The notes under the pieces: generated by a model
The model's database searches: none
What the model saw: only the letters and a program-made list of their open reading frames with translations
Told to the model about the DNA's origin: nothing
Assembly (NCBI GenBank): GCA_029891345.1
Contig: CM056993.1
Coordinates: 228,668,765-228,732,764 of the forward strand
DNA from: Dryococelus australis
Taxonomy: Eukaryota > Arthropoda > Insecta > Phasmatodea > Phasmatidae
Length of the DNA stretch: 64,000 nucleotides
Direction of reading: 5' to 3'
Program-made: the position numbers and the translations under genes
Shown here: positions 24,860-34,862 of the stretch, one piece after another
Position numbering within the stretch: position 1 is the stretch's first letter
How the letters are laid out: each line of letters begins with the position of its first letter

Positions 24860-27082
24860 AGTAGTAGGAAATAGTATGTTAGGGCATTAGGGCGTGGGGC
24901 GTCCGAGCCGGAGCCGGGGAAACCACAATCTTGTTACATCACCGAAAACCAAATTGGATGTCTTTGACCATAACCTTTCACCAGTGACCTTGATCTTGAC
25001 CCCAAGGACCTTTGACCTCAATTAACACTAAAAAACATTTTGAAAATTCAAAAAATTGCAAAAGATTCTATACAATACAAAAAAAAAAATCCTACACTAA
25101 GTAATATAAAAAATATTTACAATTATAAAAAATTGTTTTAAAAAATATGAAAAGGGTCCTCAGAAATAACCCATTATTTCCAGAAATGCTGACATGTATC
25201 AGCAACCTAAGTGCTAGGGATCACTGACCCAGGGTCAGACAGGTAACCGGTATCAGTACCTTTGACATTTGACTTTGACATTTGACCTCGAAAATGAAAA
25301 CAGCCACAAAGTATAAAGAATTCACAAAAAATACCAAAAAGCACGAAAAATTTTAAAAAAAATTACAAAAAATTACAATTAAAAATTAGTTATTGAAATT
25401 ATTAAAATATCATTAGATTTTTATAAAACTTACATTTCCGAAAGTACTCCAGCACAATGCACAGCAGACGACTGACTCCCTCGCACACACTCCCTTCACC
25501 AATTCTAATTCCTTCATGTAGATTTTTTCGTTCGTCATTTGTTTACATGCTACTGTAGGCAGGCATCTTTGTTTATATGTTACTGGAGGCCGCCATATTG
25601 GTTTTTCATTCGTTATTTGTTTAAATGCTACTGGTGACAGCCATCATTGTTTATATGTTACTGGAGACCACCATATTTGTTTTTAGTTTGTCATTTGTTT
25701 ATACATTACTGAAGACCACCATCTCGGTAGGCGACTGCCACCTTGATAGGTGACGGCCATTGTAATTTTCCATCCTATGTTCAAAAATTACTTTTTTTTC
25801 GAATAAATGGTATAGCTACATGCATGATGCATGACATACTACATGTTTAATTTATTAAATACTTTAAATACATATTGTTGTTAGTAAAAACATAAAGACC
25901 AACAGGAGGATACGACACACAAATGTTAAGAAAACAAATAATTTTATTATAACAATTTATTATTTTTTTGTAAATATATTTTCACAAGAAAGTAGTTCAT
26001 CACATCATCAGATATTACCGTGATCCTTAAGTGCTCTTATGATCGAAACCACCTCTTTCATGGCCGAGTAATCCACATATTGTTGCCTATCAAGCAAATA
26101 TTTAAGTCTGTTTATAAGTTTGTTGTGATCTTCGGTAAACATATCGTCAGTATACTCGATGTCTTCTGCCTTCTTCACATCACTTGTCGAAGGAAACTAG
26201 TTGGGGACATGTGAAGGACCATCGAGGGAATAATCATCGTCTTAAACACTATCTCTGGTCGTCATAGACACCATCAATGCTGTCTGTATGATCGGCTACA
26301 CTCCCTGCTGCATCTCAATATCAAGTTTACTTTTTTGTGTAGCAAGAGTTATATGTTCATCAGTATTTAGAGCTGACGACTTCACACGAACATCTTGCAA
26401 GTGTATATTCCGCACAAACCGACAGTATTGCACTCATTCCGTCTTCAGCATTAACTATGACGTTATAATCGTCTGCAGAAACGGTACCCATCGATGTAGC
26501 AGGAGGTTTTGATGGCATCACTTGCTGGTTACCAGTAGACGAACCCTCTCGACAGACAGCGAAGAACTGATCGAACACACGTCTGTACCTTTCCCTATGT
26601 AGCAGACAGTCCTTACCGGTTATCAAAAACCCATATTTATTTTTCCTGCACAAGGCACATATATTTCTGAAATCTGATAGAGTCATGTCCGTATTCACAT
26701 GATCATCGTAAACGTGGCGTAAATTAGTATCGTCCATGCGAAACAGCACCAACATGTTTGCATTGTCGTGAAGCATCTGTTTGGGTATTCGCAAATAAGT
26801 CTGACCGAGGTACACAGTCCACATTCACGTGTCGACCCATGATAAAGTATTCTTCAATACAAGTTTGTTTCTCGCAGGCGATGTTGTCAAAGACAAATAT
26901 CGAGTTTCGCATTTCTTCGTTCTGAGGTACGACGGCTTCGTTATCACTGTCTGGGAAATAACCCATGGCTTCCACGGCCTTCAGTACTCGTACCAATGGC
27001 TTTCTACTTCGGTTGCTGGAACGATTTTGAATAAACGTACACGTTCTCGAACCGAAGGCCACTTGGTTCTTCCAGCAGGCTC
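24860..27082. repeat. Left arm of foldback element 1
   Basis: Inverted partner of 27784-29991. The inner edge ends exactly where the sequence complementary to GAGCCTGCTGGAAGAACC begins; beyond it the two sides are unrelated. It also holds A-rich low-complexity sequence (25020-25440) and (G/A)CCACCAT repeats (25560-25760). Confidence 0.9.
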
Positions 27083-27639
27083 AGTAGGATGCACGTCTTG
27101 CCGCAACTCGATGGACCCGCGATGATGCACCTCACTGTATTCGGAAATAGGCTTCCATGACGCGATTTGTGGGAGATAACTTCATCATCAGCATGAATGC
27201 GTAGGGTTAAAGTAAAATCTTGCATGATAATACGTATGTTACCACTACTATCTTGCAGTGAGTGCGATGCTGATTGTGGTGCTTATTGTGAATGTTGTGC
27301 TGATTGTGATTGTGGTTCTGATTGTGATTGCAGTGCTGATTGCATTACTGATTGCGGTGCTGATTGTGGTGCTGATTGTGGTGCTTATTGTGGTGCTCAT
27401 TGTGGCGGTTATTGTGGTGCTGATTGCGGTGCTGATTTTAGTTTCAGAGAACCAGTCCTACAAATTTTAGAATGTCTCTTCAAAATATCATTCCGTGTAA
27501 ACTGTCTCTGGCAGAAATGGCACTGAAATGACATTCTTGTAGTTTTCATCCTGCAGGTCATTTTTTCATGTCGACGCACGCTGCGCAGAGCTGTAAATGC
27601 TTTACCGCGGAAGCGATAAAGCATATGCATCATTGACAT
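26010..27639 (-). pseudogene. Zinc finger / SAPQ repeat / A32-like ATPase gene, decayed
   Basis: Read on the minus strand. First a C2HC finger (FQCHFCQRQFTRNDILKRH, then SKIC; about 27525-27460). Next an in-frame SAPQ-type tetrapeptide repeat (27440-27262). Then a P-loop, CIIAGPSSCGKT (27094-27117), and after one frame change a Walker-B-like strand, NSIFVFDNIA (26877-26906), with GRHVNVDC, as in A32/FtsK-HerA packaging ATPases. After a second frame change come DNANMLVLF, YDDHVNTDMT and KYGFLITGKD, also typical of that family. An acidic tail with several stops ends near 26010. ATPases of this group pump DNA into virus capsids; what it did here is unknown. The second Walker-B acidic residue appears to be Asn. 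Up to the first frame change the finger, repeat and P-loop share one frame, broken only by stops within the repeat. Confidence 0.75.
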
Positions 27640-27783
27640 TTTTACATCTGTATTGTTACAAGTCTGGAATGATACTGAAATGAAAATATATAAAAGGATC
27701 GTATTTATTCCTTTCTCGCCTTCTCATGCCAGCATACATTTTGAACATAGACGAAAACTATATTGCAAAATTGTCACTAGCGA
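27083..27783. other. Unpaired centre of foldback element 1
   Basis: Loop between the arms. It holds the only copy of the zinc finger, the SAPQ repeat and the P-loop segment, all on the minus strand and continuous with the left-arm gene. The last 150 bases (27640-27783) show no feature. Confidence 0.8.
27262..27440 (-). repeat. 12-bp repeat encoding SAPQ tetrapeptides
   Basis: Imperfect 12-base units (plus strand GCTGATTGTGGT). On the minus strand, in the frame of the flanking finger and ATPase segments, they read Ser-Ala-Pro-Gln. Several units carry TCA-to-TAA or TCA-to-TGA changes that make stops. The antisense plus frames (Cys-Gly-Ala-Asp or Val-Leu-Ile repeats) are by-products. Confidence 0.88.
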
Positions 27784-28810
27784 TGAGCCTGCTGGAAGAA
27801 CCAATTGGCCTTCGGTTCGAGAACGTGTACGTTTATTCAAAATCGTTCCAGCAACCGAAGTAGAAAGCCATTGGTACGAGTACTGAAGGCCGTGGAAGCC
27901 ATGGGTTATTTCCCAGACAGTGATAACGAAGCCGTCGTACCTCAGAACGAAGAAATGCGAAACTCGATATTTGTCTTTGACAACATCGCCTGCGAGAAAC
28001 AAACTTGTATTGAAGAATACTTTATCATGGGTCGACACGCGAATGTGGACTGTGTACCTCGGTCAGACTTATTTGCGAATAACCAAACAGATGCTTCACG
28101 ACAATGCAAACATGTTGGTGCTGTTTCGCATGGACGATACTAATTTACGCCACGCTTACGATGATCATGTGAATACGGACATGACTCTATCAGATTTCAG
28201 AAATATATGTGCCTTGTGCAGAAAAAATAAATATGGGTTTTTGGTAATCGGTAAGGACTGTCTGCTACATAGGGAAAGGTACAGACGTGTGTTCGATCAG
28301 TTCTTCGCTGTCTGTCGAGAGGGTTCGTCTACTGGTAACCAGCAAGTGATGCCATCAAAACCTCCTGCTACATCGATGGGTACCGTTTCTGCAGACGATT
28401 ATAACGTCATAGTTAATGCTGAAGACGGAATGAGTGCAATACTGTCGGTTTGTGCGGAATATACACTTGCAAGATGTTCGTGTGAAGTCGTCAGCTCTAA
28501 ATACTGATGAACATATAACTCTTGCTACACAAAAAAGTAAACTTGATATTGAGATGCAGCAGGGAGTGTAGCCGATCATACAGACAGCATTGATGGTGTC
28601 TATGACGACCAGAGATAGTGTTTAAGACGATGATTATTCCCTCGACGGTCCTACACATGTCCCCAACTAGTTTCCTTCGACAAGTGATGTGAAGAAGGCA
28701 GAAGACATCGAGTATACTGACGATATGTTTACCGAAGATCACAACAAACTTATAAACAGACTTAAATATTTGCTTGATAGGCAACAACTCGACCATGAAA
28801 GAGGTGGTTT
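27784..28810 (+). pseudogene. 5'-truncated second copy of the A32-like ATPase gene
   Basis: Near-identical inverted copy of the left-arm gene, starting just after the P-loop, so it has no Walker A motif, repeat or finger. It carries the same two frame changes as the left arm (after SFQQPK, and near VDCVPRSDL), the same NSIFVFDNIA strand, and the tail ending CAEYTLARCSCEVVSSKY before a TGA at 28505. Beyond it the acidic tail continues with stops (FPSTSDVKKAED, DDMFTEDHNKL) to about 28810. It cannot encode a working ATPase. Confidence 0.8.
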
Positions 28811-29991
28811 AGATCAAAAGAGCACTTAAGTATCGAGGTTATAACAAATGATGTGATGAAGTACTTTCTTCTCAAGATGTATTTACAAAATAATAATAAA
28901 CTATTATTACAAATATTAGTTTTTCTCAATTTTTGTGTATCGTATTCCTCTGTTGGTGTTTAGTTTTTCATAACAACAATGTGTATTTAAAATATTTAAT
29001 AAATTATGCATGTAGTCAGTCATGCATCATGCATGTAGCTTTACCATTTATTCAGAAAATAAGTATTTTTTGAACAAAGGATGGAAAATTGCAATGGCCT
29101 TCACCAACCAAGGTGGCAGTCGCCTACCGAGATGGTGGTCTTCAGTAATGTATAAACAAATTATAAACTTTAAAATACTATGGTGGCCTCCAGTAACATA
29201 TAAACAAAGAGGTATAGTAGTATGTAAACAAATGACGAACGAAAAAACACATATTGTGACCTCCAGTAACATATAAACAAAATGGTTGCCTCCAGTAGCA
29301 TGTAAACAAATGATTAACGAAAAAATCAAGTTGGCAGAATGAGTACAGATGAGGGGGAGTGGGTGCGAGTGTGTCAGTCGTCTGCTGAGCATTAAGGTTG
29401 GGGGGGGGGGCGACCTGCTTTGGAAATGTAAGTTTAAAAAAATTTAATGACTTTTTAAAAATGTTTCAATAAAATTTAATAATTAATTTTTAGTTTAATT
29501 TTTAATAATTTTTATTTTTTTAATTTGTTTGTGATTTATTGGAATCTTTTGTGATTTATTGGAATTTTTTGTTAATTATTTTGATTTTGTTGTATTTGTT
29601 ATTTTCAATGTGAAAGGTCAAGGTCAAAGGTCAAATGTGATTATCCCGGTCACCTGTCTGGCCCTTGGTCACTGATCCCTGCACCTAGGTCGCCGATCCC
29701 TGTCAGCATTTCTGGAAAGAAATGTGTCATTTCTGAGGATCATTTTAATATTTTTTTATTAAAATATTTTTATTAATTTTTTAATAATTTTGAATAATTA
29801 TTTATTCAGTATTTTTTATTTGTGGAATTTTTTAAGTAGTTTTTGGAATTTTTAAAAATGTTATTAAAAGGTCGTGGTCAAGGTCAATCAAATTCAAGAT
29901 GGCGGTTGGTTACTTAACAATATGGCAGCTCACCCTGCTCTGGCTCCGACGCCCCACGCCCTTATACCCAAACATACTATTTCCTACTACT
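27784..29991. repeat. Right arm of foldback element 1
   Basis: Inverted partner of 24860-27082. Outer part (29070-29320) has four to five copies of CCTCCAGTAACATATAAAC-type repeats; 29615-29633 has three adjacent AGGTCA motifs; a G-run occurs at 29400-29410. Confidence 0.9.
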
Positions 29992-31916
29992 GATGCCGCC
30001 TGGCATTATGTTTGTTAACGAGTAGTTGTTACTTAGGCCTGCAGGTCTATGTTACTATTTAATTCAGTATACCTACAGTTACAGTAACTGTTGGATTAAC
30101 TTGTTTGCAATTACTTCATCACTTATGCTGCGTATTATTACTGTTCAGATTTTGACGTTCTATTCCTGCCTTGACAGTAGTAGCAAATCTGTAATTCGTA
30201 CTTTTCAATTGGGAATATATCTCTTTGGCTGTCATGTGTATCTGCTCATAATGAACAGTTAGGATTAATTGCTTTTATTCCATATTGAGGGGAATTACAA
30301 TATTGTTACTTGCAGTGCTTGTGACTTAGGCCTAAGGTTATATATTTTTTCTTCAATTATGCGCCTCATGACATTCCCAGTTAAAGAAAAACTGCTCTGG
30401 GAATTAAACTTATAAGTGATATTATCACATATCGGTTTTACAAGTACGAATTTTCGATGACATTCAGCCATATGTGCAGAGATATTTAGTGTATAGTGAA
30501 CTTATCTTATTAATTTCCAGAACTTCACAGGTTCTATCACTTGTATGGCATTATATTTCTAGGTTATAAGCTATTTTTAGAGGGGCATACCACCCTTTTT
30601 TTTATTCACCATTTCACATGTCTGCATATTGTCTGATGTTCTTTTATGTGTATCATGTTCAATAAAATATTTATGAAAACTTCCAATAACAAGTAAGATG
30701 TTTGTAACTATGTTATAGTGTATAGGTTAAGAATGCTATTCTCGACATAAAATATATTTTCAAATTATTTTCATAATAAGTTTTGTTTTATTGTCAATAT
30801 CGCCTTAGGGCATAATATTGTACTTTTCGCCCGATTGCAAAGATTAATTCAACTTAACCATTAAGGTAGAGTGCCATATATCTCTCTCAATGCAATGACG
30901 CACACATGAAAGACACATCACAAATTGCAGTGCTACGAACTTTCCTAAGAGACAGTGCGACGTAAAATTAGTGCTTGCACAATACTTTGTGAGCTTCAAC
31001 AAACTTTACACTCCTGCGTGGGTGTCACATACGTACAAATAGAGTGCATAAAAAGAGAAATTAAACTTTCAGCGCCATGCGCAGGGCTACTACCTACCGA
31101 ATATAAACTTTCTCACGACGATGTCTGTACCTACCAATTCTCGGCTTTTCTATTTTTTCACATGTTTTATGTTACCACTCAAAGTGTTTATTAGCTTGTA
31201 CGAAATGCATATTTTTATATAAAAAAAATTCTAACGAACATAAGTTACAAATACCACTGAGTGTATATATAAGTTGAACGTTTTATTCTCAAATCTGTAT
31301 CAATCACACTTAAGTGTCTGTTTATACTTATCTAGGTAGCTATAATTATCCCACTATTCAAGAGTGTATTACGTAGACTTTTAACCTTGTCTCCTTTCAT
31401 AGCTAATATTTTTGGCATGTTGTCAAGTGTTCATTAAGGAGCAATTATTCCAAACTCCCGCGTACTTGTGCCCATTGCCTAGCTATTGGGATCTCTTTCT
31501 AACTAATTATTAAATGTGGCAGTGGAAACATGCCTTTACTCTCCCCCACGTGTCGCATAAAACATGTTCAGAACTTAAATTGTAATTCCATGGCTAGCTA
31601 GATACTTTGTATCACTGTAACGTATTTCCGAACTAACCCGCCTTGCATTTTGCCCCGAAAATTAACTTAAACTTAAACTTCATTATTTATTTTTCAAATT
31701 CAATATGTGAGTCACAAAATTTTAAATTATTTTTTTTCGACGATGACTCCTACTTGTAATTGCTCCCTCTATACCGCTCTTAAGTCCTCCGTGTATGCAA
31801 CCTTGCGCTACGTTCTCCATTGCCTTGAGATCCTCCGCCTCTCTCACTCACACCCTATGCTATGTTCTCCAACAATGGTCACTACAACAACAGCCGTGAC
31901 GCCTGTTATCTCGCCG
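29992..31916 (+). other. Retroelement non-coding part after nested insertion
   Basis: AT-rich sequence between the foldback element and the purine run. No coding region recognised; the frames at 30026-30262, 30955-31194 and 31707-31937 have no domain. Confidence 0.45.
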
Positions 31917-31934
31917 AGGGTGGGGGGGGGGGGG
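31917..31934 (+). promoter_or_regulatory. Polypurine tract before 3' LTR
   Basis: GAGGG T followed by a run of G ends four bases before the 3' LTR (starting TGTAG). A purine run in this position is where plus-strand DNA synthesis starts in LTR retroelements. It has one pyrimidine interruption. Confidence 0.7.
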
Positions 31935-31937
31935 TAG

Positions 31938-32540
31938 TGTAGAGATAACCTGGCATCGCTACTCCGCCTAAGGTCGTGCGGGGTATAGCTGGTGGCCGAG
32001 CACAGTTGTTCTATAAACATGCCCCAGTTAGCCCAGATATAAAAGGAGTTCGCGCATGACGGTGTGCCCCCCCCCCCCCTCACCAAGATGGTATCGTGAC
32101 TCTACGAACTGTGGTAGTGAGTGAGATTGTATGCTGAAGACGAACGCAGCAGACGACCCTAAGCCCAGAGGAGCTCTGAGGCCAAACAGATCTACAGGCT
32201 TTGGGTTAGCATAAACGCGTTTGCGGTAGGGAGCCATTTGTCGTAGCAAGCCATTATCCCTTTCCGCATTGTATTAGTAATTGCGACAAGGTTAGAGAAT
32301 TATCTGTGGCAATAATGTGAATATTATATGACTCCTGTTTCTGTACCCTTAACTAACGTAATTGTATTCCATTGTTCATTAAGCATAAATGTATTGTGTT
32401 CTATACTTGAAGGTTGTAATATTAAAATATATATTTTTATAATCTATCTTATTTAGCTGCCGTCATGAGCACCCCTTCGTGACACCCCTTACCACCTATT
32501 ACAGTAACCCAGTGTTTGATGTTGGTTCAAGTAGAGAGTA
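31938..32540 (+). repeat. 3' LTR of env-bearing retroelement
   Basis: About 603 bp, partner of 18907-19501. TATA-like GATATAAAAG at 32035-32044 is conserved; poly-C in place of CCCGCCCCCTCCCC near 32067 and scattered substitutions show divergence since insertion. It ends AGTAGAGAGTA, followed by TTGGGTGCCAGAG. Confidence 0.9.
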
Positions 32541-33721
32541 TTGGGTGCCAGAGTTCATTAGGAAACAGGATGAAGGTTAAGTGTTACATAATGCATTATG
32601 AATTATGCACTAGTCTCTTATCTATCATACGGGAACACGTCTTCTGTATTTGCAATTTTGCGTTTATGTTTTAATTTTAAATTCCAGCGAATGGACACAG
32701 GCAGCAAGCCTGTCATGTTTACTTTTGTTCCTAACATAGCCTCGTTTAAAACCACCATATTGAAGCAGATCATACTTCAAAACCGACAGTTGCACACACG
32801 TGCCCTTGTAATATTGTTTTACTTTTACATTACTCTAAATAACAGTTTCCCACCAACTACACTGACTGTCGTAGCCTCAACATTATTTTATAAATATATA
32901 AAATACAACTATTTCTTTCAATGCTTTAGGAAATCCCACCAACCCACACGGCCTGATAAGTAACACTGGGAACCAAAACATAAGAGAACATACATTCGTT
33001 TCTTCTACTCACATCATAACACATGATATATTGCTTAAATATTTCTATTTTAAGTCCAGTTTTATTTCAGACGTCGCAGCTTACGCTGCATTACGGTGTG
33101 AAGGTATTTAAATGCAGCCAAATCAATACATTTATCTGTTCATAGTGTACAGTTGTTACCAAGAATAAGAGAAATATTAATAAATATTTTGACTGTGCCA
33201 AAAGTTTTTCGTGTATTCTGGAATGTTTGTCGTCTCCTAGCCTACAAATAGGTAATGATAACTGTTTACGAACACTATGTAATAATTGGAATGATTTGTG
33301 ACACTAGGGCATTCTGGTGTGTTAACCTTGTGGCATATTTACATAATGATAATTTACTGTTCCTAAAAGCAGTTATGTTCTGTGTACCCCGTGTTTTGTT
33401 GAATGAATAAATACTTTTTTCGTTAACGGCCACTCATTTGGTTTGCACGATTATACTATACTAAAGACATATATTTTATAAGATCGTCCTCATAACAAGG
33501 CGTGTTAATTCATACAGCAAGTGTATATTGGATTCGTTTATCGTGGGTATTTTCTCATTTTTACTAGCTTTCCCCTACCACATAAAAATTTTAATTCTGT
33601 TAGTATAATACTAGCAGTATGTAGTGTATCATATTTTCAAAACAGTTTTTCTTCCGATATTTAAAAAGGAATTAAGAATTTTCTGATGCCTAAATTCTGC
33701 GAGAGGCGTGAGTCGTTTAAG
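32541..33721. other. Intergenic, nothing recognised
   Basis: A plus frame of 121 codons at 32598-32963 is Phe/Tyr/Thr-rich with no recognisable domain. Confidence 0.45.
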
Positions 33722-34862
33722 TCGGCATTACACGATACCCAATTTATACTACTTTCTTTTATACCCGTGGGCACAGCAGAAGGCACACAAGTTTCTATGT
33801 CATAAGGGAAGAAAGAACGCACCCGTTCATACCCACACGTTAACTAAAGTGTTAATATAAACTTGCAAATGGCAGGCAAAACAACTCGTAGGGGACAGAG
33901 GTACAAATGCAACTAAGTTTTATAACTAAGCTCTTTGTGGTGCATCCACAACGTACGACGATTGTTTCTTTTTTTCCCTGGAGAATGCATTTGTTTAGGT
34001 TTAAACTTACGATTACGATTTATGTATGCAAAATGATACGAGTAACGGCACTGCTTATGAATGGAAAACAAGGCACTGTATTTACATGTATGTACGACGG
34101 ACATTTACGCCACTCATTAAAACATTAGCATATTATTTAAACAAGGGCATAGCTAGGAATGTCGTTTGGGCGAGGGGGGAGGAGAGAGATTTCATATTTC
34201 TATTTTTGATTAAAATACGAAACCTGTTTTATTTAAAATTAAGAGTGACATAATTACTTATAATCCATAGGTTCATGAACACATATGGAACCACAAAATT
34301 CTATAAACATTCTTAATGTTTAAGGAAGATCACATATTCCTTGAATTAAAATAAAATAAAATTTGACACTTTGTTTTCAAATTTTATTTTCATTTCGGTA
34401 GGGGGATATGTCCCAATATATCAATTGCCCCCCGCTTAGACTGCGGTATTTAAATATGTATCTTTAATGAGCATAATAATCAATCTTGTGCTCTCCGTAG
34501 TTAAACAAGATTTTACGGTTATAAGGCCAATATAAGACAGAACTGTTACATTATTCAACTCAAGACTTTCATGTGTGCCTGTTAAGATTACTCATGCTAT
34601 AAAGCTCAAATTATCTGCTTCAGAAACCAATCGATGTGATTAGCAAACAACCACTGCTCATCGACTGTACTGTGCTGGTAGTTGTATATTATTACTTTTA
34701 GACAAATATATTCCGGAAATAAACGTTTTCTAACAATAAAATAAGTTATAAACAGCCATAAAGTGTCCCATTATAAAAACTCGTTACCCGTCGGAGATTT
34801 GAACTCTAATATCCACAATTATGAGGCGCAGACCTTCTCACTAACTCACTGAGCTACAAAAA
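33722..34862 (-). repeat. Dispersed 1.1-kb repeat with tRNA-like head, copy 1
   Basis: Inverted partner of 61108-62356. On the minus strand it starts with a tRNA-like segment: A-box-like TAGCTCAGTGAGTTAGT (34856-34840) and B-box-like AGAGTTCAAATCTCC (34807-34793). It proceeds through GGAGAGCACAAGATTGATTA (near 34490) to a conserved end (TGTGCCCACGGGTATAA, then AAATTGGGTAT). Spacing is conserved between copies except for an extra segment in copy 2. No open frame is shared. It could be a long SINE or a non-autonomous element using a tRNA-type promoter. Confidence 0.75.

Larger units (their letters stand above)
24860..29991. mobile_element. Giant foldback element 1 with decayed ATPase gene
   Basis: A 5.1-kb inverted repeat. 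Outer ends are AGTAGTAGGAAATAGTATGT and its complement; arms run 24860-27082 and 27784-29991, leaving a 0.7-kb unpaired centre. Pairing is near-exact over the coding part (about 26000-27082 with 27784-28860) and looser toward the ends, where subterminal repeats (ATATGTTACTGGAGGCC type), a CGGTAGGCGACTGCCACC block and TGACCT-type motifs occur in both arms. The arms carry a decayed gene read outward from the centre. No clear target-site duplication. It sits inside the LTR element, so it inserted later. It belongs to no transposon class I can name; the ATPase recalls the packaging ATPase of Polinton/adintovirus-like elements. Confidence 0.88.
18907..32540 (+). mobile_element. Env-bearing, pol-less LTR retroelement with nested insertion
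   Basis: Two directly repeated LTRs enclose 12.4 kb. In order: gag-like remnants (19.9-21.1 kb), unassigned sequence, an env-like remnant (21.9-23.7 kb), non-coding sequence, a 5.1-kb foldback element (24860-29991), more non-coding sequence, a purine run (31917-31934) and the 3' LTR. I see no reverse transcriptase, RNase H or integrase motif on either strand between the gag-like and env-like parts, which are under 1 kb apart. The layout is closest to insect errantivirus-like Ty3/gypsy elements with pol deleted. It could not have moved without help from a relative. Confidence 0.72.

Noticed and set aside
27197..27526. Plus-strand Cys-rich frame with Cys-Gly-Ala-Asp repeats, metallothionein- or antifreeze-like in appearance
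   Set aside because: It is the antisense of the 12-bp repeat that encodes SAPQ on the minus strand, in frame with a zinc finger and a P-loop.
24860..29991. Complete Polinton/Maverick element
   Set aside because: Only the ATPase-like gene is recognisable. No DNA polymerase B, retroviral-type integrase, protease or capsid gene was seen, and no 6-bp target duplication.
24860..29991. Assembly artefact creating the palindrome
   Set aside because: The arms differ at many positions toward the outer ends, and a second, different palindrome of related content occurs at 46.8-54.9 kb. A mis-join would give identical arms. Long reads would settle it.
34793..34862. Functional tRNA-Met-like gene on the minus strand
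   Set aside because: Only box-like words survive; the same head begins a dispersed repeat, so it is a repeat promoter relic.
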